A stretch of DNA of 64,000 nt, taken from contig DAOLIT010000017.1 of the NCBI GenBank assembly GCA_035328405.1, positions 16,008 through 80,007 of the forward strand. Direction: 5' to 3'. The DNA is from JAEUKA01 sp035328405. Its GTDB lineage: Bacteria > Myxococcota_A > Polyangia > Palsa-1104 > JAEUJZ01. Shown here piece by piece: positions 8,656 through 17,023 of this stretch (the first letter of the stretch is position 1; each line of letters opens with the position of its first letter). Made by a program: the position numbers and the translations under genes. The notes beneath the pieces are model-generated. The model did not search any database. It was not told the DNA's origin and worked only from the letters and a program-made list of their open reading frames with translations.

Positions 8656-9474
8656 TCAAACAAACGAGTTGTTCAAAACTTCTCCGAGCCCGCCGCCTCC
8701 TGGAACGATGTACTGGTGGTCGGTGAGGCCGCGCTCTCGTTCCCACAGCGTTCCAGGCACCGTTTCCAGCACTTCTGGGTCAGACAGGCCGCGATCGAGC
8801 CGCAGAGCATACACAATGACCTCGGGATGGTTCTGCGTGACGTGGCGCAGATACTCGGGCGTCACGATGAGGTGTACCGCGATGACCTTGTTGGGCCGGC
8901 CCGTCACTTCCTGTTCGTAGTGGCGTAGCACGCGGCTCACGGTCGATCCCGTGGCACCCATCGGGTCGGGAATGAGCATCATCGCGTTTTCGACGGGCCC
9001 GCCGACTTTGGAAGCGTAAAGACCGGCCCCCGTGACTTGCCCCGCAGAATCAAGGGTTCGTCCAAGCGCCAAATGATCCTGCCGCACGCCCGCAGGAGAC
9101 AGCACTTGGTTCAAAAAATCGTAGCTGACCTGCGATGGCAAAAGTCCCGCGCGAGCCAGTGCAACGACCACTGCTTTGGTGTCTTGCGCGATGACCTCAC
9201 CGTCGTAAATGCCTTCTTTGACGTATTGAATCATGCGAGTGGGAATGCTCGCGACCTGCCGAGGAAATTCGGCGGCGACGACTTCATGCACGAGCATGCG
9301 ATATAGCTCGACGATGAGACGGCTGACTTCTGGCTGCACCACATCGCAGTGGCAAAGCTTGGCCAAAAGTGAAAGTGCCAACGGGTCGCGCAAGATGTGT
9401 ACCGACGAGCCGTAGCGATGATCGAACTCACAAGGACGATAGTGGACGGATTGGTATTGACGATCGGCTGTCAT
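8656..9474 (-). CDS. Uracil phosphoribosyltransferase-like protein
   Basis: 272 residues from the ATG at 9474; the frame runs further upstream, but that extension has no family similarity. It resembles UPRTase: the PRPP-loop position reads DPMGATGSTV (usually DPMLATGGS) and the C-terminus reads YIVPGGGGLGEVLNN, near the GLGDAGDRxFGT ending of Upp. It is longer than the usual 208-residue Upp, with extra N-terminal sequence. UPRTase makes UMP from uracil and PRPP in pyrimidine salvage. Because the loop and C-terminal motif differ somewhat, this may be a divergent subfamily. It is convergent with infC (18-bp gap) and divergent from the acyl-CoA dehydrogenase. Confidence 0.75.
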   Translation of the reverse strand: MTADRQYQSVHYRPCEFDHRYGSSVHILRDPLALSLLAKLCHCDVVQPEVSRLIVELYRMLVHEVVAAEFPRQVASIPTRMIQYVKEGIYDGEVIAQDTKAVVVALARAGLLPSQVSYDFLNQVLSPAGVRQDHLALGRTLDSAGQVTGAGLYASKVGGPVENAMMLIPDPMGATGSTVSRVLRHYEQEVTGRPNKVIAVHLIVTPEYLRHVTQNHPEVIVYALRLDRGLSDPEVLETVPGTLWERERGLTDHQYIVPGGGGLGEVLNNSFV

Positions 9475-9583
9475 GGCGGCGCGGAGCCTAGCCGGAACGT
9501 GGTGCAAAGCGCAATCTGGTCGCGCAAGTTTCTGTTCACCGACGGTAAATATCGGATTTTCTCGAAACTGAAACCCGGAGTTT

Positions 9584-11422
9584 TTGGTTCGGAAAAACTT
9601 GCCGTATGTTCTGCGAGTGGACGACAAACGAACCTTGAGCTTTGCGAAGAGTCTTTTTCTTGGAGACCTGCGGGAAGACTTGATTTTTCCCTTTCCCGAA
9701 CTTGCTGACGCTGAACAACGGAAGCTTGCGCAGCTCCTTCAACAGGTGCGGGATTTTGGACGCGACCACATCGATGCGCGTGCAATCGATGTAGAACAGC
9801 GCATTCCGCTCGAAGTCATTTCTGGGTTGGCCAAGCTCGGCGTGTTCGGTCTTCACGTTCCGTCACAATACGGCGGGCTGGGTCTGTCGCTGTCTGCCAC
9901 GAGTCGATTGATTGATTTGCTCGGTTCGTTCGATGGGTCGGTGGCGATGCTCGTGGTCGCGCATGTGGGTTTTGCGGCGCAAGCGATTCTGCGGTTTGGC
10001 ACGCACGAACAAAAAATGCGCTATCTGCCCGACCTGTGTTCTGGAAAGAGCCTCGGGGCTTTTGCGATGACCGAACCTTTGGCTGGGAGCGACGCTGGAT
10101 CGAGTCGCACTCGAGCAGAACCGTGCCCGGGCGGTTTTCGGCTGACCGGGACCAAAACGTGGGTGCAAAACGGTCTTTTGTGCGACCTGTTTGTCGTTTT
10201 CGCGCAAACAACCGTACACCGCGATGGAAACGACGTGGATCGGATTACAGGTTTTTTGGTCGAAAAAGGCCCAGGTGTGATCGTCGGAACAGACGAACGA
10301 AAACTCGGTTTGCGGGGAAGTTCAACGCCCGCGATCTACCTCGAGGATGTTTTTGTTCCGTCAAATCGGGTGCTGGGAACGATCGGAGGCGGCTTCAAGG
10401 TTGCGATGGAAACCCGCCAGCAAGGCCGCCTGCTGATGACTTCAGCATTTGTGGGCGCGACGAGAGAAATGTTGCGTCACCAAGTCCAGCAAGTCACGTC
10501 TCGTCGGCAATTTGGTCGCGTGATCGGAACGCTCGGCATGGTGAAGGACCAAGTGGCGGAAACGGCTGTCCGGTTGTTTGCGAGCGAATCGGCGGTGCAT
10601 TTGACGACGGGTCTTTACGATTTGGCTGAGCGGCGCAAAGACCTTGCGCTCGATGGGTCGCTCGAAGCCGCGATGTGCAAAGTACTGACGGCTGAGACTG
10701 CACACTTCGCTGCGGTGTCCACGATGCGTCTGTCTGGCGCGCAAGGCCTGTTGCAAACCCTGCCCCACGAGCGTTTTTTGCGCGAAAGCCAAGTCTATTT
10801 GGTGTTCCCAGGCACACATGAGGTGCTGCGCGCCTACATCGCGCTTTTGGGCATGCAACAGCCCGGCGAACAAGTCGCGCGGCTGTCCAATGTCCTCAAG
10901 CGGCCGCTGCGTGGATACGGTTTGGTGGTCGATTCGCTCATCGAAAAAGTGCGAACGGCGGCTTACGGACGCGCGATGCTGTCGCGACACCATCCACAGC
11001 TCAAACGTGAAGCCGTGCTGATCGAAGACGCGACGGACGCTTTCGCCAAAGAGGTGGATCGCGTGGTGCGCCGTCACGGACAACTTTTGCCCGAAATGCA
11101 ATACGTGCAAAAACGTGTCTCCGACGTGGCGATGGACCTTTTTGCGATGTGTGCTTGCGTATCTCGTACTTCGTCGATGTTGACGGCCCGAGACGAACAA
11201 CACGCCAAGCGGGCCTACAGCGAGGCAGCGGGAAAATTGGACAGCGGCGAACGGCAACTTCGGCTTTGTGCGGCGTTTTGCGGCAAAGCGGCCTCGCGCA
11301 TTGCCGAGACGCTCAGGCGGTTTGGCCAAAACGACGACGAGCTCATGAAAACCATCGCCGATGACTGCTACCTGGAACGTCCGCAGGGTCCAGGCCATCC
11401 TGTCTCGATGCCCCCGATTTGA
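9584..11422 (+). CDS. Acyl-CoA dehydrogenase family flavoprotein with substituted catalytic position
   Basis: About 612 residues with the VLCAD/ACAD9-type layout: an acyl-CoA dehydrogenase core (about 20-430) plus a long helical C-terminal extension. The FAD/substrate regions are clear (FAMTEPLAGSDAGS, TGTKTWVQNG, RRQFGRVIGTLGMVKD, GAQGLLQT). At the canonical catalytic base (IYEGT or IFEGT in relatives) the sequence reads VFPGTHEVLR, with Pro at about 409 instead of Glu. The alternative Glu position used by isovaleryl- and long-chain enzymes, ahead of RRQFG, is a Val. It may therefore not be a normal dehydrogenase. The start is uncertain: TTG 9584 has GGAG close by, TTG 9599 and GTG 9617 are alternatives, and no upstream ATG exists. 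Confidence 0.85.
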   Translation: MVRKNLPYVLRVDDKRTLSFAKSLFLGDLREDLIFPFPELADAEQRKLAQLLQQVRDFGRDHIDARAIDVEQRIPLEVISGLAKLGVFGLHVPSQYGGLGLSLSATSRLIDLLGSFDGSVAMLVVAHVGFAAQAILRFGTHEQKMRYLPDLCSGKSLGAFAMTEPLAGSDAGSSRTRAEPCPGGFRLTGTKTWVQNGLLCDLFVVFAQTTVHRDGNDVDRITGFLVEKGPGVIVGTDERKLGLRGSSTPAIYLEDVFVPSNRVLGTIGGGFKVAMETRQQGRLLMTSAFVGATREMLRHQVQQVTSRRQFGRVIGTLGMVKDQVAETAVRLFASESAVHLTTGLYDLAERRKDLALDGSLEAAMCKVLTAETAHFAAVSTMRLSGAQGLLQTLPHERFLRESQVYLVFPGTHEVLRAYIALLGMQQPGEQVARLSNVLKRPLRGYGLVVDSLIEKVRTAAYGRAMLSRHHPQLKREAVLIEDATDAFAKEVDRVVRRHGQLLPEMQYVQKRVSDVAMDLFAMCACVSRTSSMLTARDEQHAKRAYSEAAGKLDSGERQLRLCAAFCGKAASRIAETLRRFGQNDDELMKTIADDCYLERPQGPGHPVSMPPI

Positions 11423-11559
11423 CGCGCTGTGTTTTGCCCAAAAACCTCACAACACGCCCGAAAAACGGCATAAAAGCCTCCGGTTTTCGCTGGGCAGGCT
11501 GCGCGAAGAACACGCGGCCTGAAACCGCCGTTTCCGGTTAACATGAAAGGGAGTTTCTC

Positions 11560-12075
11560 TTGACCACGCACGCCCAACACCTTGCTGCCAATGAACTTTC
11601 CGCCGCGACCGGGCACCATTTGACGGATCGGTTGCCTTTGCCGGTGGTCAAACTCAAACCGCGCGCTCAACTGCCGGAATACAAAAGTGCCGAGGCTGCT
11701 GGAATGGATCTTTCGGCGTGCCTCGACGAGGGTGAGGTGATCACGCTCGGTTCTCTCGACCGCCGGTTGGTACCGACGGGGCTTGCGTTGGCAATACCGG
11801 TTGGTTTCGAGGGTCAAGTACGGCCTCGCTCGGGCTGGGCGCTGAAGGAAGGCGTCACGCTGCTCAACAGCCCCGGAACGATCGACAGCGATTATCGCGG
11901 CGAGGTGGGTGTCATCGTTGTGAACCTTTCAACGCAGCCCGTACACATTCGCCACGGAGACCGGATCGCTCAGCTCGTGATTGCGCCCGTGTCGAGAGTC
12001 ATGCCGGTGTCCGTCGAACAACTCGATGAGACGCAAAGAGGCGCGGGCGGTTTTGGCCACACGGGACGGAGGTGA
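11560..12075 (+). CDS. dut: Deoxyuridine 5'-triphosphate nucleotidohydrolase (dUTPase)
   Basis: 171 residues. All five trimeric dUTPase motifs are present in order: AAGMDLSA, PRSGWAL, GTIDSDYRGEVGV, RIAQLVI and RGAGGFGHTG. The enzyme hydrolyses dUTP to dUMP and pyrophosphate, keeping uracil out of DNA and feeding dTMP synthesis. The start is TTG with a strong AAAGGGAG six bases upstream. About 20 N-terminal residues precede the usual family start. The stop lies three bases before the next ATG, so it is probably the first gene of an operon with the kinase-like and transglutaminase-like genes, although no functional link is obvious. Confidence 0.93.
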   Translation: MTTHAQHLAANELSAATGHHLTDRLPLPVVKLKPRAQLPEYKSAEAAGMDLSACLDEGEVITLGSLDRRLVPTGLALAIPVGFEGQVRPRSGWALKEGVTLLNSPGTIDSDYRGEVGVIVVNLSTQPVHIRHGDRIAQLVIAPVSRVMPVSVEQLDETQRGAGGFGHTGRR

Positions 12076-12077
12076 CC

Positions 12078-13226
12078 ATGGCAGTTTCCCTGTTCCGTCG
12101 CGGCGACGTAATCGGCGAAAAGTATTACGTCCTCACCAAGAGCGGGGAGACCGCATTGTGGGTTGGTTTTTTGGCGTGCAGCGTCGAGACGCAAAAAGCC
12201 ACCGCCGAGCGAGGCGAGGTTCCCGAACCCGACTTGCAGATCAAAATCGTTCGTCCCGAACTGCTCGATGCGCCTGGGGCACCGGAACGCCTGCTTCGGC
12301 ATCTTCAGTCGAACAAAGAACTCTCGCATCCCTTTTTGTCACCTATCGTCGATGTCCTTCTGCTGCCCGAACACAACACCGTCGCAGTCGCCGAGGCCGC
12401 CCAAGTAGGACAAGGTGGGCAAGGTGTGCTTTTGGATCGCATGGCCGCTTTTCGCCAAAAAGAGGGCTTGCCGCTGTCCGATGTGTTGCAAATCGTCGAT
12501 CAGCTCGCCGAGGCGCTGACTTTTTTGCACGAACAGGGGCGCTGTCATGGCGATGTGCGACTGGATTCCGTGCTTTTGAAAACGGATGGGATTCGGCTCT
12601 GCGACGTGGGCTTGGGAATGGGCCTGCCTCGGGAACCGTACCTTTTGCAGCTTGGCTCGGTGGGTCAGATGGAAGCTGTCGCGCCGGAAATCCACGCGGC
12701 CCGGCCCGCAGACATTCGCACCGATGTGTTTGGGTTGGCCAGGGTGATGCAGTCGCTTCTGGAACTTGGAGACAACTGGTCTCTGATTCAAGAAAACAAC
12801 CCACCGCTCGTCGGTGTCTTGCATCGTGCCATGGCGTCCGACCCTGCACTACGGCCCGCATCGATTGCCGCACTCGTTGGAGAGATGGAAAAAACGCTCC
12901 ATTCTGATGTAGGTGCTTCGACGCCCGCGCAAACTGAACCCATCGAGTCGCAACCGTCGCCCGCTGCGAAAAGCCCCGCCAATAGCGGGATATCCTCGTC
13001 TGAATCCGCGTCGGTCGTTTCTTCCCGCTCGTCCATCGTTCCGGAATACCCGCCAGGTTCTGTGCTGGTCACTTGGCGCGCTTTTTTTGCAACGGTGTTC
13101 CTTGCCGCTGTGGTTGGGGCGCTTTTTGCCGTCGCCGTGATGCTGTTGCGCCGGCCCAAATCGCTTGGACCCAGGCCCAATCCGGCAAGCTCTGATCAGC
13201 CCTTTTCCGTTTCATCGCCAAAGTAG
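12078..13226 (+). CDS. Membrane-anchored degenerate protein kinase (probable pseudokinase)
   Basis: 382 residues from the ATG at 12078, which has GGAGG five bases upstream. The first 270 residues follow the protein kinase fold but with degraded motifs: no glycine-rich loop (KSGETALWVGF at that point), a lysine in LQIKIV, the catalytic loop as CHGDVRLDSVLL (HRD to HGD, Lys to Arg, Asn to Ser), and DVG for DFG. A Ser/Pro-rich linker leads to one transmembrane helix at about 338-357 and a short tail. Catalysis is doubtful, and a scaffolding or ligand-sensing role is likely. It sits between dut and two giant exported proteins, with a five-base gap to the next start. Confidence 0.75.
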   Translation: MAVSLFRRGDVIGEKYYVLTKSGETALWVGFLACSVETQKATAERGEVPEPDLQIKIVRPELLDAPGAPERLLRHLQSNKELSHPFLSPIVDVLLLPEHNTVAVAEAAQVGQGGQGVLLDRMAAFRQKEGLPLSDVLQIVDQLAEALTFLHEQGRCHGDVRLDSVLLKTDGIRLCDVGLGMGLPREPYLLQLGSVGQMEAVAPEIHAARPADIRTDVFGLARVMQSLLELGDNWSLIQENNPPLVGVLHRAMASDPALRPASIAALVGEMEKTLHSDVGASTPAQTEPIESQPSPAAKSPANSGISSSESASVVSSRSSIVPEYPPGSVLVTWRAFFATVFLAAVVGALFAVAVMLLRRPKSLGPRPNPASSDQPFSVSSPK

Positions 13227-13231
13227 GGAAC

Positions 13232-16200
13232 ATGCCGACAAACTGTCTTTGCGGCCTCGCATTTCTTTTCGCTTTTGTCAGCGCGTCGTGGGCACAAACT
13301 CCATTTGATCAAGAGGTCCAAGAGCGGAATCAGCGTTTTTCCAAAGAAGCCGGAACGCCGGGTTCTGTCGTCGCTGTGATTCCTTTGTTGGGTTTGTCCG
13401 ATTTGTCGGAAAACGTGGTCGATCGCAAGACCTTGCAAGACCTGTCGAAACAGGCAAGCGGCGGCGTGGCGAAGTTGTCAGAGCTTGTACGCGCAGAGGC
13501 TCTTTGGCACGACCTGTCGCTGCGACATCAGTTGGCAGACAAGGCCAGTGTCGCAGACGGCCTGCAAAAACTCGGGCTTCTGACGGCTTTTTCCATCGTG
13601 GGGCCGTTTGACAACGACGGACAAAAAGGCCACTCGACCGCGTATCCGCCGGAAACTGAAACCACCGCGCCGAGTCCGTCGGCTCGTTATTCGGGAAAAA
13701 ATCCGTCGCTGCCTCTGTCGTATCGGCTTGTGCCCTCGTCGGGGCTCAGTCGCGACGGAAGCGTTCCTCTTGATGCGTGGATGCGGCCCGAAACCGACGG
13801 AACGGCTTATGCAGTGACGTATGTGCGTTCGGAGCAGCGGCAAACCGTGGCTGTCCGCGTCGGTGCCAGCGGTGCAGTCAAAGTGTTCGTCAATCTCGGC
13901 GCGCCGACGATAGATGCGGATGTTTATCGCAAATTGCACTTGGACCAAGAGGCGAACCTGGCCACGCTTCTGCCGGGCTGGAATCGCATTTTGGTGAAAA
14001 TTTCGTCGCACAACAGCCGGTGGGCATTCGTGTTGCGTTTTACGACGCCCGATGGAAAACCCCTTGTGGGTGTGACACATACGGCGGCACCTCCTGCGGA
14101 AAACTGGAAAATTCCCGTTGCTGTTCCAGCCATTGGGCAAAAACCGGCCACGCTTCTTTCGGCGCTGCGCGGACGACTGAAAAACGCCAAACCAAACACG
14201 CCCCAGGCTGCCGAGCGTGCGGCGCAGCTCACCGACTTGGGGCTGTATCTGCATCACGCCGAGCCTGGAAATCCCGAACAACACGAAGCCGAAACCGTGC
14301 TTGCAGAGGCGGTTGTGCTCGCACCGTCGCACCAAGGCTATCGAATCCTTGCGGAAGCGACGGATGACGACAACAAGAAGCGGCTGGCGCTCGAGGCGGG
14401 TTTGGCATTGCCCGGCGATGATCAGAAACAGTTGACCGAAAAAGCGCGCATGTGGGTCGAGGTAGGTCTCATGAACGAGCGGGCCAGCCGAATCGAGCAA
14501 GCCAATCAGGCTTTTTCCGAGGCTGCGCGGCTTGAACCCAAGCTCTACACGGCCACGCTGGGAATGGCTCGGCTTTTGCAGGCGCGCGGGATGCCGGGTT
14601 TGGCGGTCCAAAAACTCCGAGCACTGGCCGAAGGCGTGCCGTCGGTGGCGGCGTTGCGGGCCTACGCGGATGAACTGTCGAAGGTGGGTCGGGATCGCGA
14701 AGCACACGCGGTGTATCAAAACATTCTTCAAATCCAGCCCAGCGACGAAGAATCGTTTCGCTTTTTGATCGCGCGGAAAAGAGCCGCAGGTCAAGTCGAA
14801 GAGGCGCTCGAATTGCTCGGCAAGTGTGCGGCGTTGCGTCCCGATGCCCAATGGCCTGTGCGCGAGGCAATCGACCTTCTGGAGGGAGCGGGTCAACTGG
14901 AAGCGGCGTTGCAAAAAGTCCTTGCGGCTGCGCCTCAGTTCGTCGGAGATGCGGAGTGGCTCGAACGGCGGGGGCGGCTTTTGCTCAAACTGAAACGAAC
15001 CGAGTTGGCGGTCGCGTCGTTCCGTCGGTCCCTCGAACTCAAACCGCAAAATCCGTCGCTGCGAGAGTATTTGCAAGCAATCGATCCTGCCGCGCGCTCG
15101 GCAGAGGATTTGCAACGCAAGTTTCAGCAGGATCTCGACGCGCTGCTGAAAAAACCGCGTCCAAAACCGACCGTCGGAGACAGTGCGCGCGTGCTGTTTG
15201 ACCAAAAGGTCGTTCGGATTCACAGCAATGGTCTGTCCGAGGAATACAACCAGCGCGTCGTCGAGATTCTGGATGACGCGGGTGCGCGCGAGTACGACGA
15301 GGTAGGCGTCACGTTTACTCCGGACACGCAGTCGGTGCAGTTCAAGACGGCCAAAGTCATCAAACCCAACGGCGATGTCGTCGAGAGCGTGTCTCAAAGC
15401 GAAACGAATGCGTCGGAGCCTTGGTACGGCTTGTATTACGACTTGCACGCGGTGTCGGTGCGTTTTGATGGGTTGCGGCCCGGCGACGTGGTGGTCGTCG
15501 AGCACACCCGTTCGGACGTGGGCCGGCGGAATTTGTTTTCGGATTACTTCGGCGACGTGACGTATTTGCAAGAGAGCATTCCGGTGCTGGAAGCGCGGTA
15601 TGTCCTGACGCTGCCCGAGGAGGATTTGAAGCGGAGGCCGCTTTATTTTAACAAGCCTCACCTGTTGGAAGGCGCAACGCTGACACGCACCGACGAGGTG
15701 GTCGGACAAGAACACATCATTCGTTTTGTCGCGCAGAACCTTCCGAAAATCCACGACGAGGCCGGGCGTCCGGGATACGCGGAACTGTCGGCGTACATCC
15801 ATGTTTCGACGTACAAAACATGGGACGACGTGGCGACTTGGTACAAGGGGCTCGTCGCTGAATCGCTTGTGGCATCTCCCGAAGTGACCAAGGCTGCGCA
15901 GGTTGTCATCGCCAAAATTCCAGCGTCAGACGAACTCGGTCGCATCCGCGCCTTGTACAACGAGGTCGTGCGGCGCACGCGATACGTCGGCCTCGAGTTC
16001 GGAATACATGGGTACAAACCCTACAAAGTCGCACAGGTGTGGGAACGGAAGTTTGGCGATTGCAAAGACAAGGCGGCGCTTCTGCATGTGATGCTGAAAG
16101 AAGTGGGCATCGAAAGTTCGATGGTGCTCGCGCGAACGACGAAAGGCGGGAACATCGACGCTGAGCCGGCTTCCTTGTCGGTGTTCGACCACGCGATTGT

Positions 16201-17023
16201 GTTCGTGCCCAAGTACAACTTGTATCTCGACGGCACCGCCGAATTTTCGGGCTCGATGGAACTGCCGAGCATGGATCAGGACACGATCGTGCTGGTGGTG
16301 AGCGATCCGAGGCCGCCGTATCTGGGCAAAGGTCATCTGGCACGCACACCTGTCCTGCCGTCGTCGCAGAGCGTGACGAAGCGCGTTTTGTCGGTGCTGC
16401 TCGACGAATCAGGCAAAGCCAAAGTGAGCGAGCAGCTTTCAGTCTCGGGCCAAAACGCGAGCCGCATGCGAGACCAATTTCAAAATCCGTCGTCGCAAAA
16501 AGAACGGCATGAAAAAGCGTGGAACGAGACGTTTCCCGGCGCGCAAGTTCGAGAGATCGAGATCCCGGATGTGCTGAATTTGGAAAAAGCTGTGACGGTG
16601 CGGGCCGAGCTTTCGGTGCCAAAGTGGGGTCGGCCTCCGAGTGGAAGTGCGCAAAAGGCGCTGGCGCTGTTGCCACTGGGGCGCGAACCGGACTTGCTGC
16701 GCAGCTATGCGCGTTTGTCGCATCGGCAATACGATCTGATTTTGGGTTTTGCGTGGGTCAGCCAAGAGGAAATTACCGTGCATTTGCCGCCGCGTTTTGC
16801 GGTCCAGCGATTGCCCGCCTCGTCGGAATTGGAATCGCCGTTTGGTCGCTTCAGCCTTCGGTTTGAACAACGGCCTGGCAAAAACGGGATCGATGTCATC
16901 GTAAAAAGCGAGCTGCGCATCGACCGGCATCGCCTTTCTGCGATGGACTACCCGTCGTTCCGTACGTTTTTGTCGGGCGTCGATCGCGCGCTGGCGCAAG
17001 AACTCTTGGTGGGCCGTGAGTAA
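13232..17023 (+). CDS. Giant exported TPR / DUF3857 / transglutaminase-like protein, catalytic triad intact
   Basis: 1263 residues. The signal peptide ends at about SWAQ (residue 22), so it is probably periplasmic. Residues about 240-640 are helical with TPR-like repeats. DUF3857 lies around 650-850 (EEYNQRVVEILDDAGAREYD, then a stretch ending VVVEHTRSDVG). A transglutaminase-like domain follows with the Cys-His-Asp set: Cys944 in FGDCKDKA, His987 in VFDHAIVF and Asp1000 in YLDGTAEF. A beta-rich C-terminal region follows. DUF3857/transglutaminase proteins are widespread in Bacteroidota and myxobacteria, with mostly unknown substrates; protease-like activity on envelope proteins is one possibility. 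The start has AGGGAA just upstream. The stop overlaps the start of its paralogue. Confidence 0.83.
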   Translation: MPTNCLCGLAFLFAFVSASWAQTPFDQEVQERNQRFSKEAGTPGSVVAVIPLLGLSDLSENVVDRKTLQDLSKQASGGVAKLSELVRAEALWHDLSLRHQLADKASVADGLQKLGLLTAFSIVGPFDNDGQKGHSTAYPPETETTAPSPSARYSGKNPSLPLSYRLVPSSGLSRDGSVPLDAWMRPETDGTAYAVTYVRSEQRQTVAVRVGASGAVKVFVNLGAPTIDADVYRKLHLDQEANLATLLPGWNRILVKISSHNSRWAFVLRFTTPDGKPLVGVTHTAAPPAENWKIPVAVPAIGQKPATLLSALRGRLKNAKPNTPQAAERAAQLTDLGLYLHHAEPGNPEQHEAETVLAEAVVLAPSHQGYRILAEATDDDNKKRLALEAGLALPGDDQKQLTEKARMWVEVGLMNERASRIEQANQAFSEAARLEPKLYTATLGMARLLQARGMPGLAVQKLRALAEGVPSVAALRAYADELSKVGRDREAHAVYQNILQIQPSDEESFRFLIARKRAAGQVEEALELLGKCAALRPDAQWPVREAIDLLEGAGQLEAALQKVLAAAPQFVGDAEWLERRGRLLLKLKRTELAVASFRRSLELKPQNPSLREYLQAIDPAARSAEDLQRKFQQDLDALLKKPRPKPTVGDSARVLFDQKVVRIHSNGLSEEYNQRVVEILDDAGAREYDEVGVTFTPDTQSVQFKTAKVIKPNGDVVESVSQSETNASEPWYGLYYDLHAVSVRFDGLRPGDVVVVEHTRSDVGRRNLFSDYFGDVTYLQESIPVLEARYVLTLPEEDLKRRPLYFNKPHLLEGATLTRTDEVVGQEHIIRFVAQNLPKIHDEAGRPGYAELSAYIHVSTYKTWDDVATWYKGLVAESLVASPEVTKAAQVVIAKIPASDELGRIRALYNEVVRRTRYVGLEFGIHGYKPYKVAQVWERKFGDCKDKAALLHVMLKEVGIESSMVLARTTKGGNIDAEPASLSVFDHAIVFVPKYNLYLDGTAEFSGSMELPSMDQDTIVLVVSDPRPPYLGKGHLARTPVLPSSQSVTKRVLSVLLDESGKAKVSEQLSVSGQNASRMRDQFQNPSSQKERHEKAWNETFPGAQVREIEIPDVLNLEKAVTVRAELSVPKWGRPPSGSAQKALALLPLGREPDLLRSYARLSHRQYDLILGFAWVSQEEITVHLPPRFAVQRLPASSELESPFGRFSLRFEQRPGKNGIDVIVKSELRIDRHRLSAMDYPSFRTFLSGVDRALAQELLVGRE

